DNA of 30,431 nt from 70-18 sp041691815 (GTDB lineage: Bacteria > Pseudomonadota > Alphaproteobacteria > Acetobacterales > Acetobacteraceae): positions 1 to 30,431 of the forward strand of contig JBEPTZ010000049.1 in assembly GCA_041691815.1 (NCBI GenBank), in the 5' to 3' direction. Position 1 is the stretch's first letter; each line of letters starts with the position of its first letter. Shown in pieces: positions 17,139 to 26,073 of the stretch. The translations under genes were made by a program, and so were the position numbers. The notes under the pieces are model-generated. The model ran no database searches, was not told the origin of the DNA, and saw only the letters and a list, made by a program, of their open reading frames with translations.

Positions 17139-17353
17139 ACCCATCTCCTGCGCCCGTGGCGGTGCTCCGCCGGGTCTCGTTGTCGGTTCGCCACGTTGTT
17201 TCACGCCAGAGTCTGTCACGACTCGCAGCATATCGCCATCCGCCATGTCAGCCTCTCACATTCGGTGACGCAGCCGCAATGCGCGTTGTGTCGGCGCCAA
17301 TGTATCGTGGTGCGGGTGCGTCTGTATGCATAACAGGGACAAACCCTGGGCCT
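17139..17353 (-). other. Long recA leader (predicted 5' untranslated region)
   Basis: About 215 bases lie between the predicted recA start of transcription and the recA ATG. Short open frames are present, but none has a convincing ribosome site. No strong long hairpin was recognised by eye. The region holds no other gene. Confidence 0.4.
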
Positions 17354-17402
17354 GTTCGGTATACGTTCAGGAATCCGCGGCTGACAAGAACAAAAAACGA
17401 AC
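17354..17402 (-). promoter_or_regulatory. recA SOS promoter with two LexA boxes
   Basis: Two exact matches to the alphaproteobacterial LexA box (GTTC-N7-GTTC) occur 34 bp apart. GTTCGGTATACGTTC is on the plus strand at 17354-17368, and GTTCGTTTTTTGTTC is on the minus strand at 17388-17402. Between and within them, on the recA strand, is a sigma-70-like promoter: TTGTCA (17387-17382), 18 bases, TATACC (17363-17358). One box abuts the -35 and the other covers the -10, as expected for repression. Transcription would start near 17351, leaving a leader of about 210 bases. The second box begins 2 bases beyond the hybrid-kinase stop codon. Confidence 0.7.
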
Positions 17403-17404
17403 TT

Positions 17405-19116
<1,712 letters not shown>

Positions 19117-19120
<4 letters not shown>

Positions 19121-20157
19121 GTCGCGCGGGTCCTGAGGCGCCAGACATAGGCGATGATCTCGGCCACCGCCTGATAATGCTCCGCCGGCACCTCGCGGTC
19201 GAGTTCCAGCGGATACAGCGCGCGGGCCAAGGGCGGGTTGGCGACCAGCGGCACGCCGTGCTGCTGGCCGAGCGCGCGGATGCGGGCGGCCATCTCGTCC
19301 ATACCCTTGGCGACGATGCGCGGGGCGCCCTGGCCGGCCTGGTAGCTGAGGGCGACGGCGTAATGGGTGGGATTGGTGATCACCACGGTGGCCTTGGGCA
19401 CCGCGGCCATCATGCGGCGGCGGGCGCGGGCGGTGCGCAGGCGGCGGATGCGGGCCTTGATCTGCGGGTCGCCCTCGGACTCCTTGTGCTCGTCGCGCTG
19501 CTCCTGCCGGCTCATGCGCATGGTGCCGGCGTGGCGCAGGCGGGTGGCCAGCACGTCGAGCACGGCGATGATCGCCTGGGCGGAGAGCATCGCCAGCAGC
19601 AGCTGGATGACCAGGCGCATGGTGTGGTCGGCGAGCAGCGGCGCGGTCCAGTGCACCGCGTCCTGCAATTGCGGCAGGGCGGCGGCCAGTGCGGTCCAGC
19701 CGGCCCAGCCGACCACGCCGACCTTGGCCACCGACTTGCCGGCCTCCAGCAGGCCGGTGGTGCCGAACAGCCGGGACAGGCCGCGCTTCGGGCTGAGCCT
19801 CGCGAGATCGGGGGTGAGCGACTGCAGGCTGAACAGGAAGCCGGTTTGCAGCAGCACCGCCGCCGAGCCGGCAACCAGGGCGGCGAGCGCGAACGGGGCC
19901 AGGGCGCGCAGGGCTTCCAGCGCCGCGAAGCGTAACGCGGCGGCCGGGTCCAGCCGATCGGCCTGCTCCAGCAGCACCGAAAGCCGCAGGGTAAGGCGGG
20001 TGGAGAGCGTCGGGCCATCGAGCATCAGCACCAGGGCGGTGGCGCCGAGCACCGCCAGCGCCGGCAACTCGCGCGACATGGCGACGCTGCCCTCGGCGCG
20101 GGCCTTTTCCAGGCGGCGAGGGGTGGCGGCTTCTGTGCGGTCTTCGGATTCGGCCAT
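19117..20157 (-). CDS. flhB: Flagellar export apparatus protein FlhB
   Basis: FlhB is the export-gate component that switches substrate class from rod/hook to filament. The 346-residue protein starts with the family signature SEDRTEAATPRRLEKARAEG. Four membrane helices follow, then the cytoplasmic domain with MSRQEQRDEHKESEGDPQIK and the autocleavage motif Asn262-Pro-Thr-His265 in VVITNPTHYAVALSY. The motif is intact, so self-cleavage is expected. The gene follows fliR with a composite repeat between them and overlaps the hybrid-kinase start by 4 bases. No clear Shine-Dalgarno is seen in front of the ATG. Confidence 0.96.
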
Positions 20158-20186
20158 TTATCGGCAGGGCGAAGGGAGGAAGGGGT

Positions 20187-20327
20187 GTTCTTTTTTGAAA
20201 AAAAGAACCAAAAAATTTTTGTCCGCCTTGCAACACTGAGCGGGTGGAGGCGCCGGTGTCTCCACGCGTTCGGTGTTGCAAGGCAAATGAAAAAGTTTTT
20301 TTGCTTCTTTTTGTTCACAAAAAGAAG
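20187..20327. repeat. Composite intergenic hairpin element, copy E
   Basis: Full 141-bp copy between fliR and flhB. The left hairpin is at 20187-20208 (GTTCTTTTTT / AAAAAAGAAC) and the right hairpin at 20304-20327 (CTTCTTTTTG / CAAAAAGAAG, loop TTCA). Its centre differs from the other copies: a 12-bp inverted repeat GCCTTGCAACAC (20225-20236) / GTGTTGCAAGGC (20273-20284) encloses a smaller stem GTGGAG...CTCCAC. It sits inside what would otherwise be a continuous flagellar operon, so it may lower flhB and kinase expression relative to fliQ and fliR. Confidence 0.85.
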
Positions 20328-20351
20328 ACTCTTCCTGTCTCGTCTTCATGC

Positions 20352-21128
20352 CTAGAGTCCCGGCAAGGCGCGGAACACGCCGTCCAGGTGGGCCTGCCAG
20401 GCGGCCAGGGTGGTGGCGGCGAGCAGGCCGAGCAGCACCAGGCCGCCGAGGATCTGGCCGGGCATGGCGGCGAAGTAGATCGGCAGTTGCGGCACCAGCC
20501 GGGCGATCAGGCCGAGGCCGACCTGCCAGACGATGGCGGCGGCGATGAACGGGGCGGCGAGGCGGACGCCGAGTGCGAAGCTGTCGGCGACGGCGGCGAC
20601 CACGCTGGCGGTGGTGTCCGCCGACGGCAGCAGGGTGCCGGCCGGGATCAGCCGGTAGCTGCCGGCCAGGGCTGCGAGCGGCAGCGCGTAGAGGCCGCTG
20701 GCCAGGATCACCACCGGGGCGGCGAGGCCGAACAGGCGGGACAGGGCGGTGGTCTGCGGGCCGAGCGTCGGGTCGGGTTGCAGCACGTTGGCCAGGCCGA
20801 GCAGCGAGGCGACGATCTGGCCGGCCAGCGGCAGTGCCAGCATCACCAGCCGCGCCAGCCAGCCGAGCCAGAGGCCGGTGGCGGTCTCGGCGGCGACCAT
20901 CGCCAGGGTGGCGAGCGGGGCGGCCGGGTCGGACGGCAGCATGGGTTGCAGCACCGGCAGCAGCAGCGCGGTGAGGGCGAGGGCGAAGCCGGCGCGGATG
21001 GTGGTGGGAAGTTCGGCCTCGCCGATGCCGGGCAGCAGCATGCAGGCGGCGCTGACCCGGGCCAGCACCAGCGCGAAGCCGAACGCCCAGGCCGGCAGGG
21101 CGGCGAGGAATGCGGCGTCCGCGGTCAT
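20352..21128 (-). CDS. fliR: Flagellar export apparatus protein FliR
   Basis: This is an integral-membrane subunit of the FliPQR export gate. The 258-residue length is normal and about six hydrophobic helices are present. Family features include FALVLARVSAACMLLPGIGEAELPTTIRAGFALALTALLLP in two parts near the start and LALPLAGQIVASLLGLANVLQPD in the middle. The ATG at 21128 overlaps the fliQ stop codon (ATGA), so the two are coupled. The C-terminus is followed by a composite repeat before flhB. Confidence 0.95.
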   Translation of the reverse strand: MTADAAFLAALPAWAFGFALVLARVSAACMLLPGIGEAELPTTIRAGFALALTALLLPVLQPMLPSDPAAPLATLAMVAAETATGLWLGWLARLVMLALPLAGQIVASLLGLANVLQPDPTLGPQTTALSRLFGLAAPVVILASGLYALPLAALAGSYRLIPAGTLLPSADTTASVVAAVADSFALGVRLAAPFIAAAIVWQVGLGLIARLVPQLPIYFAAMPGQILGGLVLLGLLAATTLAAWQAHLDGVFRALPGL

Positions 21129-21397
21129 TGTGCGCCGAGGGCGACGATGCGGTCGAACAACTGGTGGGTGAAGTGGTCCAGCGTGCCGAGCATGAAGCTG
21201 CCGGAGAGCATCAGCGTGGCGCCGATCGCCAGCACCTTGGGCACGAAGGCCAGCGTCTGCTCGTTGATCTGGGTGGCCGCCTGGACCAGCGAGATCAGCA
21301 GGCCGACCGCCAGTGCCACGGTCAGCACCGGGCCGCCGAGCGTAAGGGTGACCAGCATGGTTTCGTGCAGTATCGCTCCGATATCGGCGTCTTGCAT
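21125..21397 (-). CDS. fliQ: Flagellar export apparatus protein FliQ
   Basis: This is a two-helix subunit of the FliPQR gate, 90 residues, as usual for FliQ. The sequence has GGPVLTVALAVGLLISLVQA for the first helix, then the conserved loop ATQINEQTLAFVPKVLAI and a second helix around GATLMLSGSFMLG. It lies 36 bases after fliE and overlaps fliR by 4 bases. Confidence 0.96.
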   Translation of the reverse strand: MQDADIGAILHETMLVTLTLGGPVLTVALAVGLLISLVQAATQINEQTLAFVPKVLAIGATLMLSGSFMLGTLDHFTHQLFDRIVALGAQ

Positions 21398-21433
21398 CCG
21401 GAGTCCCGCCTTTTTGCCGGGGTGGTAGGGAAG

Positions 21434-21739
21434 TCAGATCGGCATGCGCATGATGTCCTGGTAGGCCTGCACCACGCGGTCGCGGATGGTGGTGGTGGTT
21501 TGCAGCGCCAGTTCCGCCTTGGCGACGGCGGTGACGACCTGGGTGACGTCGCCGTGGCCGGCGATGGCCTGCATCGACTGGGTTTCGGCGGCTTTTCCGG
21601 CGTCGGCGACGCCGTCCAGCGCGCGGGACAAAACGCCGCCAAAATCGGTGCCGGCGAGGCCGGAATCGCTGCGGCCATAGGCCTGGGCGGCGGCGCCGGG
21701 GGCGATATCCGGGCGGATGATGATGCTGGGAACGGCCAT
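21434..21739 (-). CDS. fliE: Flagellar hook-basal body protein FliE
   Basis: FliE joins the MS ring and the proximal rod. The 101-residue length is normal. The C-terminal half carries the FliE pattern: VTQVVTAVAKAELALQTTTTIRDRVVQAYQDIMRMPI, read as two consecutive helices ending in the conserved Met-Pro-Ile. It begins 2 bases after the flgC stop. Confidence 0.95.
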   Translation of the reverse strand: MAVPSIIIRPDIAPGAAAQAYGRSDSGLAGTDFGGVLSRALDGVADAGKAAETQSMQAIAGHGDVTQVVTAVAKAELALQTTTTIRDRVVQAYQDIMRMPI

Positions 21740-21741
21740 AA

Positions 21742-22149
21742 TTATTTCAGCAGATCGATGGCGCGGCTGAGCATGCCGCGTGAGACCTGCATCACCTGGA
21801 GGTTGGCGCTGTAGCTGCGCTCGGCCTCGCGCATGTCCATCACCTCGACGAAGCTGTTGACGTTAGGGGTGCGCACATAGCCCTTGGGGTCGGCGGCTGG
21901 GTTGCCGGGGTCGTAGCGCAGCGGGAAGGCGCTGGGGTCCTGGTCGATGCTCTCGACGCGGACGGTCGAAACACCGAGCGCCTGATCCATCCGGTCGGTG
22001 AAGGCCACGGTCTTGCGGCGATACGGGTCGGCGTCCGGCGTGCTGCCGGTGCTGTCCTGGTTGGCCAGGTTCTCGGCGATGACGCGCAGGCGGGTGGTCT
22101 GGGCGGCCATGCCGCTGGCGGAGATGGCGAGGGTCTTGGTGAGGTCCAT
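21742..22149 (-). CDS. flgC: Flagellar basal-body rod protein FlgC
   Basis: This is a proximal rod protein of 135 residues. The N-terminal rod/hook motif is ISASGMAAQTTRLRVIAENLANQDST (ASGM and ENLAN conserved), the middle has YRRKTVAF, and the C-terminus has YVRTPNVNSFVEVMDMREAERSY and then NLQVMQVSRGMLSRAIDLL. The start at 22149 (MDLTKTLAISA) fits the family; an in-frame ATG further upstream would add about 24 unlikely residues. It is preceded by flgB with a 75-bp gap. Confidence 0.96.
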   Translation of the reverse strand: MDLTKTLAISASGMAAQTTRLRVIAENLANQDSTGSTPDADPYRRKTVAFTDRMDQALGVSTVRVESIDQDPSAFPLRYDPGNPAADPKGYVRTPNVNSFVEVMDMREAERSYSANLQVMQVSRGMLSRAIDLLK

Positions 22150-22224
22150 GGTGGGGTTTCCGGGGGTCTTGGTTTTGTCGCGTGATTCAGACCTTCGTGT
22201 GATTCCACCTGCGGTCATCACGCT

Positions 22225-22608
22225 CTAGCGGCCGAGGGCGGTGCGGAACATGCCGAGATATTTGGCGTAGAGGCCGGTCACCAGCGACTGGGTGGTCTCG
22301 CTGTCGGCGACCTTGCTCAGTTCGGTGTCGAGCTGAACGCTGTTGCCGTCCGGCCCGGCATCGCCTGGCGTGGTGACGCTGCCGGGGGGCGTGGACGGGG
22401 ACAACGGCAGCGCGCCGGGGCTGGCGGCGACCGGGGCCAGCCGCACCATCCGGCCGGCGAGCAGTTCGGAAAACGGCTTGAGGTCGCGGGCGCGCCAGCC
22501 GGGGGTGTCGGCGTTGGCGACGTTCTGCGCCAGCAACTGCTCGCGGCGGCCGACCCAGGACAGGCGCTGGTCGGCGAGGTCGAAGAGGGCGATGCGGGTG
22601 GGGTCCAT
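22225..22608 (-). CDS. flgB: Flagellar basal-body rod protein FlgB
   Basis: This is the proximal rod protein next to the MS ring, 127 residues. The N-terminal motif is LSWVGRREQLLAQNVANADTPGWRARDLKPF (VANADTPG conserved) and the C-terminal rod helix is VTGLYAKYLGMFRTALGR. The middle is a Pro/Ser/Thr-rich variable stretch. AGGAA lies about 9 bases before the ATG. It is the first gene of the minus-strand flagellar cluster, divergent from the fliO/fliP strand. Confidence 0.95.
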   Translation of the reverse strand: MDPTRIALFDLADQRLSWVGRREQLLAQNVANADTPGWRARDLKPFSELLAGRMVRLAPVAASPGALPLSPSTPPGSVTTPGDAGPDGNSVQLDTELSKVADSETTQSLVTGLYAKYLGMFRTALGR

Positions 22609-22717
22609 GGCCGGGGTTCCTTGACCGCCGCAGCATGGGCCGCGATTGCCAATAACGGGTTAACGGCACGCCCGGCGTGGCAACACTCTGTCAATCAATC
22701 TGCGGTCTGATGGCCGG
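22609..22717. promoter_or_regulatory. Divergent region between flgB and the plus-strand flagellar genes
   Basis: This 109-bp gap must hold the starts of both flagellar transcripts. A short palindrome CACGCC-C-GGCGTG lies at 22667-22679, with GTTAAC just before it. No good sigma-54 match (TGGCAC-N5-TTGC) could be placed on either strand. A CtrA-type TTAA-N7-TTAA site is also not evident. Confidence 0.35.
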
Positions 22718-22993
22718 ATGATGCAGGCCGCTCTCCCTCCTCGCGCTTCCGACGACGCCAGAATGGCGACGGTGGAGGGGCTGGCCGGGCAGGTGGCCGG
22801 GGCGCTGCGGCTGGCCGGGACGCTGGCGCAGGGCGGCCGGCGGCTCGATCTGGTCGGGCTCGATCAGATGGTCGGGCGGCTCTGCGCTCAGGCGCTGGAC
22901 CTGCCGCCGGCGCAAGGGCGGATGGTGCGGCCGCGGCTGCTGGCGCTGCTGGGGGAACTGGACGCGCTGGGGGTGCGGCTGGCGCCTGACTGA
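22718..22993 (+). CDS. Small hypothetical protein in the flagellar cluster
   Basis: I do not recognise this 91-residue protein. It appears mostly helical (VEGLAGQVAGALRLAGTLAQ, LVGLDQMVGRLCAQALDLPP, PRLLALLGELDALGVRL), with no signal peptide or membrane helix, and is rich in Leu, Ala and Arg. It stands 35 bases upstream of fliO in the same direction, so a helper or chaperone-like role in flagellar assembly is possible but unproven. The start could instead be the second ATG (22721) or the one at 22763. Confidence 0.6.
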   Translation: MMQAALPPRASDDARMATVEGLAGQVAGALRLAGTLAQGGRRLDLVGLDQMVGRLCAQALDLPPAQGRMVRPRLLALLGELDALGVRLAPD

Positions 22994-23028
22994 AGCCTGC
23001 TTCCTTTCGCCGCCAAAAGGGCCGCGTG

Positions 23029-23298
23029 ATGCAAATCTCTTCGCTGATTCTGGCTTTGCTGTCGCTGACCGTCGTGCTCGGGTTGATCTGGGGCGCGCAA
23101 TTGCTGGCGCGCGGGCGATTTTCCGCATTGTTGCCGAAGGGCGGCGGGCGGCTGGTGACGGTACAGAGCCTGGCGCTCGACTCGCGGCGGCGGCTGCACC
23201 TGGTGGCCTGCGACGGGCGGCAGGTGCTGCTGTTGACCGGCGGCGGGCAGGATGTGGTGGTGGGCTGGCTGCCGCCCGCCGGCGAGGCGGCGCCATGA
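23029..23298 (+). CDS. fliO: Flagellar biosynthesis protein FliO
   Basis: FliO is a small membrane protein that helps FliP assemble. It has 89 residues: a single N-terminal helix ISSLILALLSLTVVLGLIWG, then a short cytoplasmic domain with LVTVQSLALDSRRRLHLVACDGRQVLLLTGG, the standard FliO pattern. The ATG at 23029 has AAAGG 8 bases upstream and is preferred over the adjacent GTG at 23026. Its stop overlaps the fliP start (ATGA). Confidence 0.88.
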   Translation: MQISSLILALLSLTVVLGLIWGAQLLARGRFSALLPKGGGRLVTVQSLALDSRRRLHLVACDGRQVLLLTGGGQDVVVGWLPPAGEAAP

Positions 23299-24026
23299 GG
23301 CGGCTCGGCTGGTTGCTGCCGCTGCTGCTGCTGTGGCCAGGGCTGGCGCAGGCGCAGTCGGTGGCGATCGATCTCGGCGCCGGTGGCGCCGGGGCGACCG
23401 GCAAGCTGATGCAGCTCACCGCGCTGATCACGGTGATCTCGCTGGCGCCGAGCCTCTTGGTGATGGTGACCGCGTTCACCCGCATCATCATCGTGCTGTC
23501 GCTGCTGCGGGGCGCACTCGGCACCCAGGGCACGCCGCCGAACATGGTGCTGATCGGGCTTGCGCTGTTCCTTACCTTCTTCGTCATGCAGCCGGTGCTG
23601 GAGCAGGCCTGGACCCAGGGGTTGCAGCCGATGAACCAAGGCAGCATCGATACGTTCGAGGGGGTGCGGCGCGCCGCCGAACCGTTCCGCCACTTCATGG
23701 CCGCCAATGCGCGACCCGACGATATCCGGCTGTTCCTCGATCTCGGCCACCTGCCGACGCCGGCCACCGCCGATGCCGCGCCGTGGCGGGTGCTGATCCC
23801 TGGCTTCATCGTCGGCGAGTTGCGACGGGGCTTCGAGATGGGGTTCCTGCTCTACCTGCCGTTCCTGGTGATCGACATGGTGGTGGCCAGCGTGCTGATG
23901 AGCCTGGGCATGATGATGCTGCCGCCGAACGTGGTGAGCCTGCCGTTCAAGCTGATCTTCTTCGTGATGGTGGACGGCTGGCGGCTGGTGGCCGGGAGTC
24001 TGGTGCAGAGCTTCCTCGGCGGCTAG
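23295..24026 (+). CDS. fliP: Flagellar export apparatus protein FliP
   Basis: This is the core subunit of the FliPQR export gate, 243 residues. An N-terminal signal-like helix ends at AQAQS. The conserved part has LITVISLAPSLLVMVTAFTRIIIVLSLLRGALGTQGTPPN in consecutive segments, LALFLTFFVMQPV, LIPGFIVGELRRGFEMGFLLYLPFLVIDMVVASVLMSLGMMMLPP in segments, and LPFKLIFFVMVDGW. All are close to consensus. It is transcribed opposite to fliQ and fliR. Confidence 0.97.
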   Translation: MRRLGWLLPLLLLWPGLAQAQSVAIDLGAGGAGATGKLMQLTALITVISLAPSLLVMVTAFTRIIIVLSLLRGALGTQGTPPNMVLIGLALFLTFFVMQPVLEQAWTQGLQPMNQGSIDTFEGVRRAAEPFRHFMAANARPDDIRLFLDLGHLPTPATADAAPWRVLIPGFIVGELRRGFEMGFLLYLPFLVIDMVVASVLMSLGMMMLPPNVVSLPFKLIFFVMVDGWRLVAGSLVQSFLGG

Positions 24027-24034
24027 CGTTGCGC

Positions 24035-24520
24035 ATGCCCTACGCGATCACCCTGTGCCTGGACGACCCGGCGCCGATCCAGGCGATGCTCGACCTGCTG
24101 GCGGCTGAGGGCATCGCCGATGACGTTCTGCGGCTGGGTTACCACCCGCATGTGACGCTGGGGCTGTATCCCGACGACGCCGAGGAGAGCGCGCTGCAGG
24201 CCCGACTCGGCGCGTTGCGCGGGCCGGCGGTGGAACTGGTGGTGCCGGCGCTCGGGGTGTTTCCCGGCGCACCCTCGGTGCTGTACGCCGCCCCCTGCCC
24301 GTCCGCCGCCCTGCTGGCGCTGCACGCCGCCTGCGCCAGCCTGCATCCGCATTACCGGCCCGGAAGCTGGATGCCGCATATCACGCTGTCCGAGGCGGTG
24401 GGCGATATCGGGCCGGCGCTGGCGGCGTGGCGGCCATTCCGGACGCTGTGCTCGACAGTGGAACTGGTGCGGTTCCGGCCGGTGGAAATTCTGGCCGCAC
24501 GGACGCTTGAGGCAAGATAA
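24035..24520 (+). CDS. 2H phosphoesterase (2'-5' RNA ligase family) protein
   Basis: This 161-residue protein carries the two His-x-Thr motifs of the 2H phosphoesterase superfamily: His39-Val-Thr41 in YHPHVTLGLY and His115-Ile-Thr117 in WMPHITLSE. They have the expected spacing and hydrophobic flanks, and act on cyclic phosphates or 2'-5' linkages in RNA or nucleotides. The ATG begins 8 bases after the fliP stop, so it probably rides on the flagellar transcript. The actual substrate is unknown. A perfect 30-bp hairpin follows 3 bases after the stop codon. Confidence 0.85.
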   Translation: MPYAITLCLDDPAPIQAMLDLLAAEGIADDVLRLGYHPHVTLGLYPDDAEESALQARLGALRGPAVELVVPALGVFPGAPSVLYAAPCPSAALLALHAACASLHPHYRPGSWMPHITLSEAVGDIGPALAAWRPFRTLCSTVELVRFRPVEILAARTLEAR

Positions 24521-24523
24521 GCA

Positions 24524-24595
24524 AGACCACAAAGAGACGTAGAGGCGAAGAGAAAGGTTCCGATATCTCTTCGCCTCTACGTCTCTTTGTGGTCT
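24524..24595. terminator. Perfect 30-bp stem hairpin between convergent genes
   Basis: Arm 24524-24553 and arm 24566-24595 are exact reverse complements over 30 bases, with a 12-base loop. One strand is purine-rich (for example AAAGAGACGTAGAGGCGAAG), unlike the flanking GC-rich coding DNA. It occupies almost the whole gap between the stop of the 2H phosphoesterase (plus) and the stop of speE (minus), so it can terminate or protect both converging transcripts. There is no T-run, and it may be a dispersed repeat copy or mini-element rather than a standard terminator. Confidence 0.8.
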
Positions 24596-24601
24596 GCCTT
24601 C

Positions 24602-25471
24602 CTACGCTTGCGGCAAATGCCGTGCGATGTAGGGCGGCAGATGGAACGCCGCGGCGTGCACCTCCGGCGTCCAGTACTCGGTGGTCCCGAGGATGCCGGC
24701 CGCCGCGGCGCGGGTGCGGATGGTCTCGGCCGGCACCGCGTCCAGCCCGGCCTGCTTGGCGGCGAAGCCCAGCGTCATGTAGCCGCCAACATAGGTCGGC
24801 ACCGCGGCGACATAGGCGCCGACATGCGGGAAGAAGCGGGCGCGGCGCAGGCTGGAGTCGTGCAGTTCGTCGGCCTGCATGAACGGCACGCCGCACTGGT
24901 TCACGATCAACCCGCCGAAGGACAGGATGCGGGCGCAGTTGGCGTAGAAATCATCGCTGAACAGCACCTCGCCGACGCCGATCGGGTCGGTGGAGTCGAC
25001 GATCACCACGTCGAAGCTGGCATCCGGCGCCTGCTGCACGTAGGCGATGCCGTCGCCGACGATGACCTCGGCGCGCGGATCGTTCCAGGCGTCGCCGGCG
25101 ATCATCGGCAGGTGCTGCTTGACCAGGCGGATCACCTCGCCGTCGATCTCGACCATCACCGCCTGGGTGACGTTGCGGTGCATCAGCACGCGGCGCAGCA
25201 CGCCGCCGTCGCCGGCGCCGATGATCAGCACGCGGTTGGCGGCACCATGCGCCAGCAGCGGCACATGAGTGAGCATCTCCTGGTAGACGAACTCGTCGCG
25301 CTCGGTGATCTGCACCACGCCGTCCAGCAGCATCACCCGGCCATGGCTGGCGCTGTCGAAGATCGCGATGTCCTGGAACGCGCTCTGCACCCGGGCCAGC
25401 TCGCGCTTGACCCGGAAGCGCTGGCCCCAATCGGGGTACAGCGTCTCGTTGATCCACGAATCGGTGGTCAT
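24602..25471 (-). CDS. speE: Spermidine synthase (polyamine aminopropyltransferase)
   Basis: SpeE transfers an aminopropyl group from decarboxylated S-adenosylmethionine to putrescine. The 289-residue length is normal. N-terminal features are INETLYPDWGQRF, then SASHGRVMLLDGVVQITERDEFVYQEMLTHVPLLAHG in segments. The nucleotide-binding motif is IIGAGDGG (83-90), the ligand acid is Glu109 in MVEID, and the catalytic region is VGDGIAYV (Asp140) and IVDSTDPIG (Asp159). The C-terminus has a normal Tyr-rich end. It lies 81 bp downstream of speD and they likely form an operon. Confidence 0.96.
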   Translation of the reverse strand: MTTDSWINETLYPDWGQRFRVKRELARVQSAFQDIAIFDSASHGRVMLLDGVVQITERDEFVYQEMLTHVPLLAHGAANRVLIIGAGDGGVLRRVLMHRNVTQAVMVEIDGEVIRLVKQHLPMIAGDAWNDPRAEVIVGDGIAYVQQAPDASFDVVIVDSTDPIGVGEVLFSDDFYANCARILSFGGLIVNQCGVPFMQADELHDSSLRRARFFPHVGAYVAAVPTYVGGYMTLGFAAKQAGLDAVPAETIRTRAAAAGILGTTEYWTPEVHAAAFHLPPYIARHLPQA

Positions 25472-25504
25472 GGCGGCATCTCCGTCGGGCGAGGAGTCGT
25501 GCGA

Positions 25505-25530
25505 CAGGCCCGGCGCTGGGTCCGGGCCTG
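25505..25530 (-). other. Hairpin in the speD-speE gap
   Basis: Perfect 9-bp arms CAGGCCCGG (25505-25513) / CCGGGCCTG (25522-25530) with an 8-base loop lie in the 81-bp gap between speD and speE. With no U-run it is not a standard terminator. It could tune expression of speE relative to speD. Confidence 0.5.
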
Positions 25531-25552
25531 CGCAGGATCGGCGGCTGGCGGC

Positions 25553-26017
25553 CTAGTAAAGCCGGCCGCGGCGCTGCTCGTTGACGTCGGTCTGCGTCGG
25601 CGTGAGGGCGGCCTGCAGCACCGGAATCGACTTGTACGGGTCGCAGTCGCCGCACATGAAGATGTCCACCGCCGCGAAGTCGCGCTCCGGCCATGTATGG
25701 ATCGAGATATGGCTCTCGGCCAGCACCACCACGCCGGACACGCCGCCATTCGGCGTGAAGTGGTGGAAGTGGCTATGCAGGATCGTGGCACCGGCGATCA
25801 GCGCAGCCTCGCGCAGCGCCGCATCGATGTGCTGCGGATCGTCGAGGTGCTGCGCACCCCACAGATCCACCAGCAGATGCATGCCGGCAAACTTCATCCC
25901 GTCACGTTCGACGAAATAGTCCGTTCGTTCCTGCTCGGCCCCAACAGCCGAGATGTGCGTCGTCTGGTTCTCGCTCGGAGTCTCCGAGACCATCCCCAGT
26001 GGCATGAGTGCGTTCAT
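25553..26017 (-). CDS. speD: S-adenosylmethionine decarboxylase proenzyme (SpeD, short bacterial type)
   Basis: SpeD makes the aminopropyl donor for SpeE. It is a 154-residue proenzyme that self-cleaves to a pyruvoyl enzyme. The cleavage site is Glu101-Ser102 in VVVLAESHISIHTWPER, so Ser102 becomes the pyruvoyl group. His84/His85/His86-containing HSHFHHFTPNGGVSG and the catalytic Cys122 in IFMCGDCDPYKS are present. The N-terminus (about residues 1-33) is longer than in short homologues, and the segment MHLLVDLWG marks where the conserved part begins. The ATG at 26017 has AGGAG 8 bases upstream, which supports the extended start. Confidence 0.94.
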   Translation of the reverse strand: MNALMPLGMVSETPSENQTTHISAVGAEQERTDYFVERDGMKFAGMHLLVDLWGAQHLDDPQHIDAALREAALIAGATILHSHFHHFTPNGGVSGVVVLAESHISIHTWPERDFAAVDIFMCGDCDPYKSIPVLQAALTPTQTDVNEQRRGRLY

Positions 26018-26073
26018 CGCGCAAACTCCTGTCAACCAGTAGACGGCCTGTTGGGCAGCCCGCCGCATGCGAG

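Noticed and set aside
22609..22717. Sigma-54 promoter for the flagellar genes
   Set aside because: TGGCA-like words occur (for example near 22678), but the TTGC half at the right spacing is missing on both strands.
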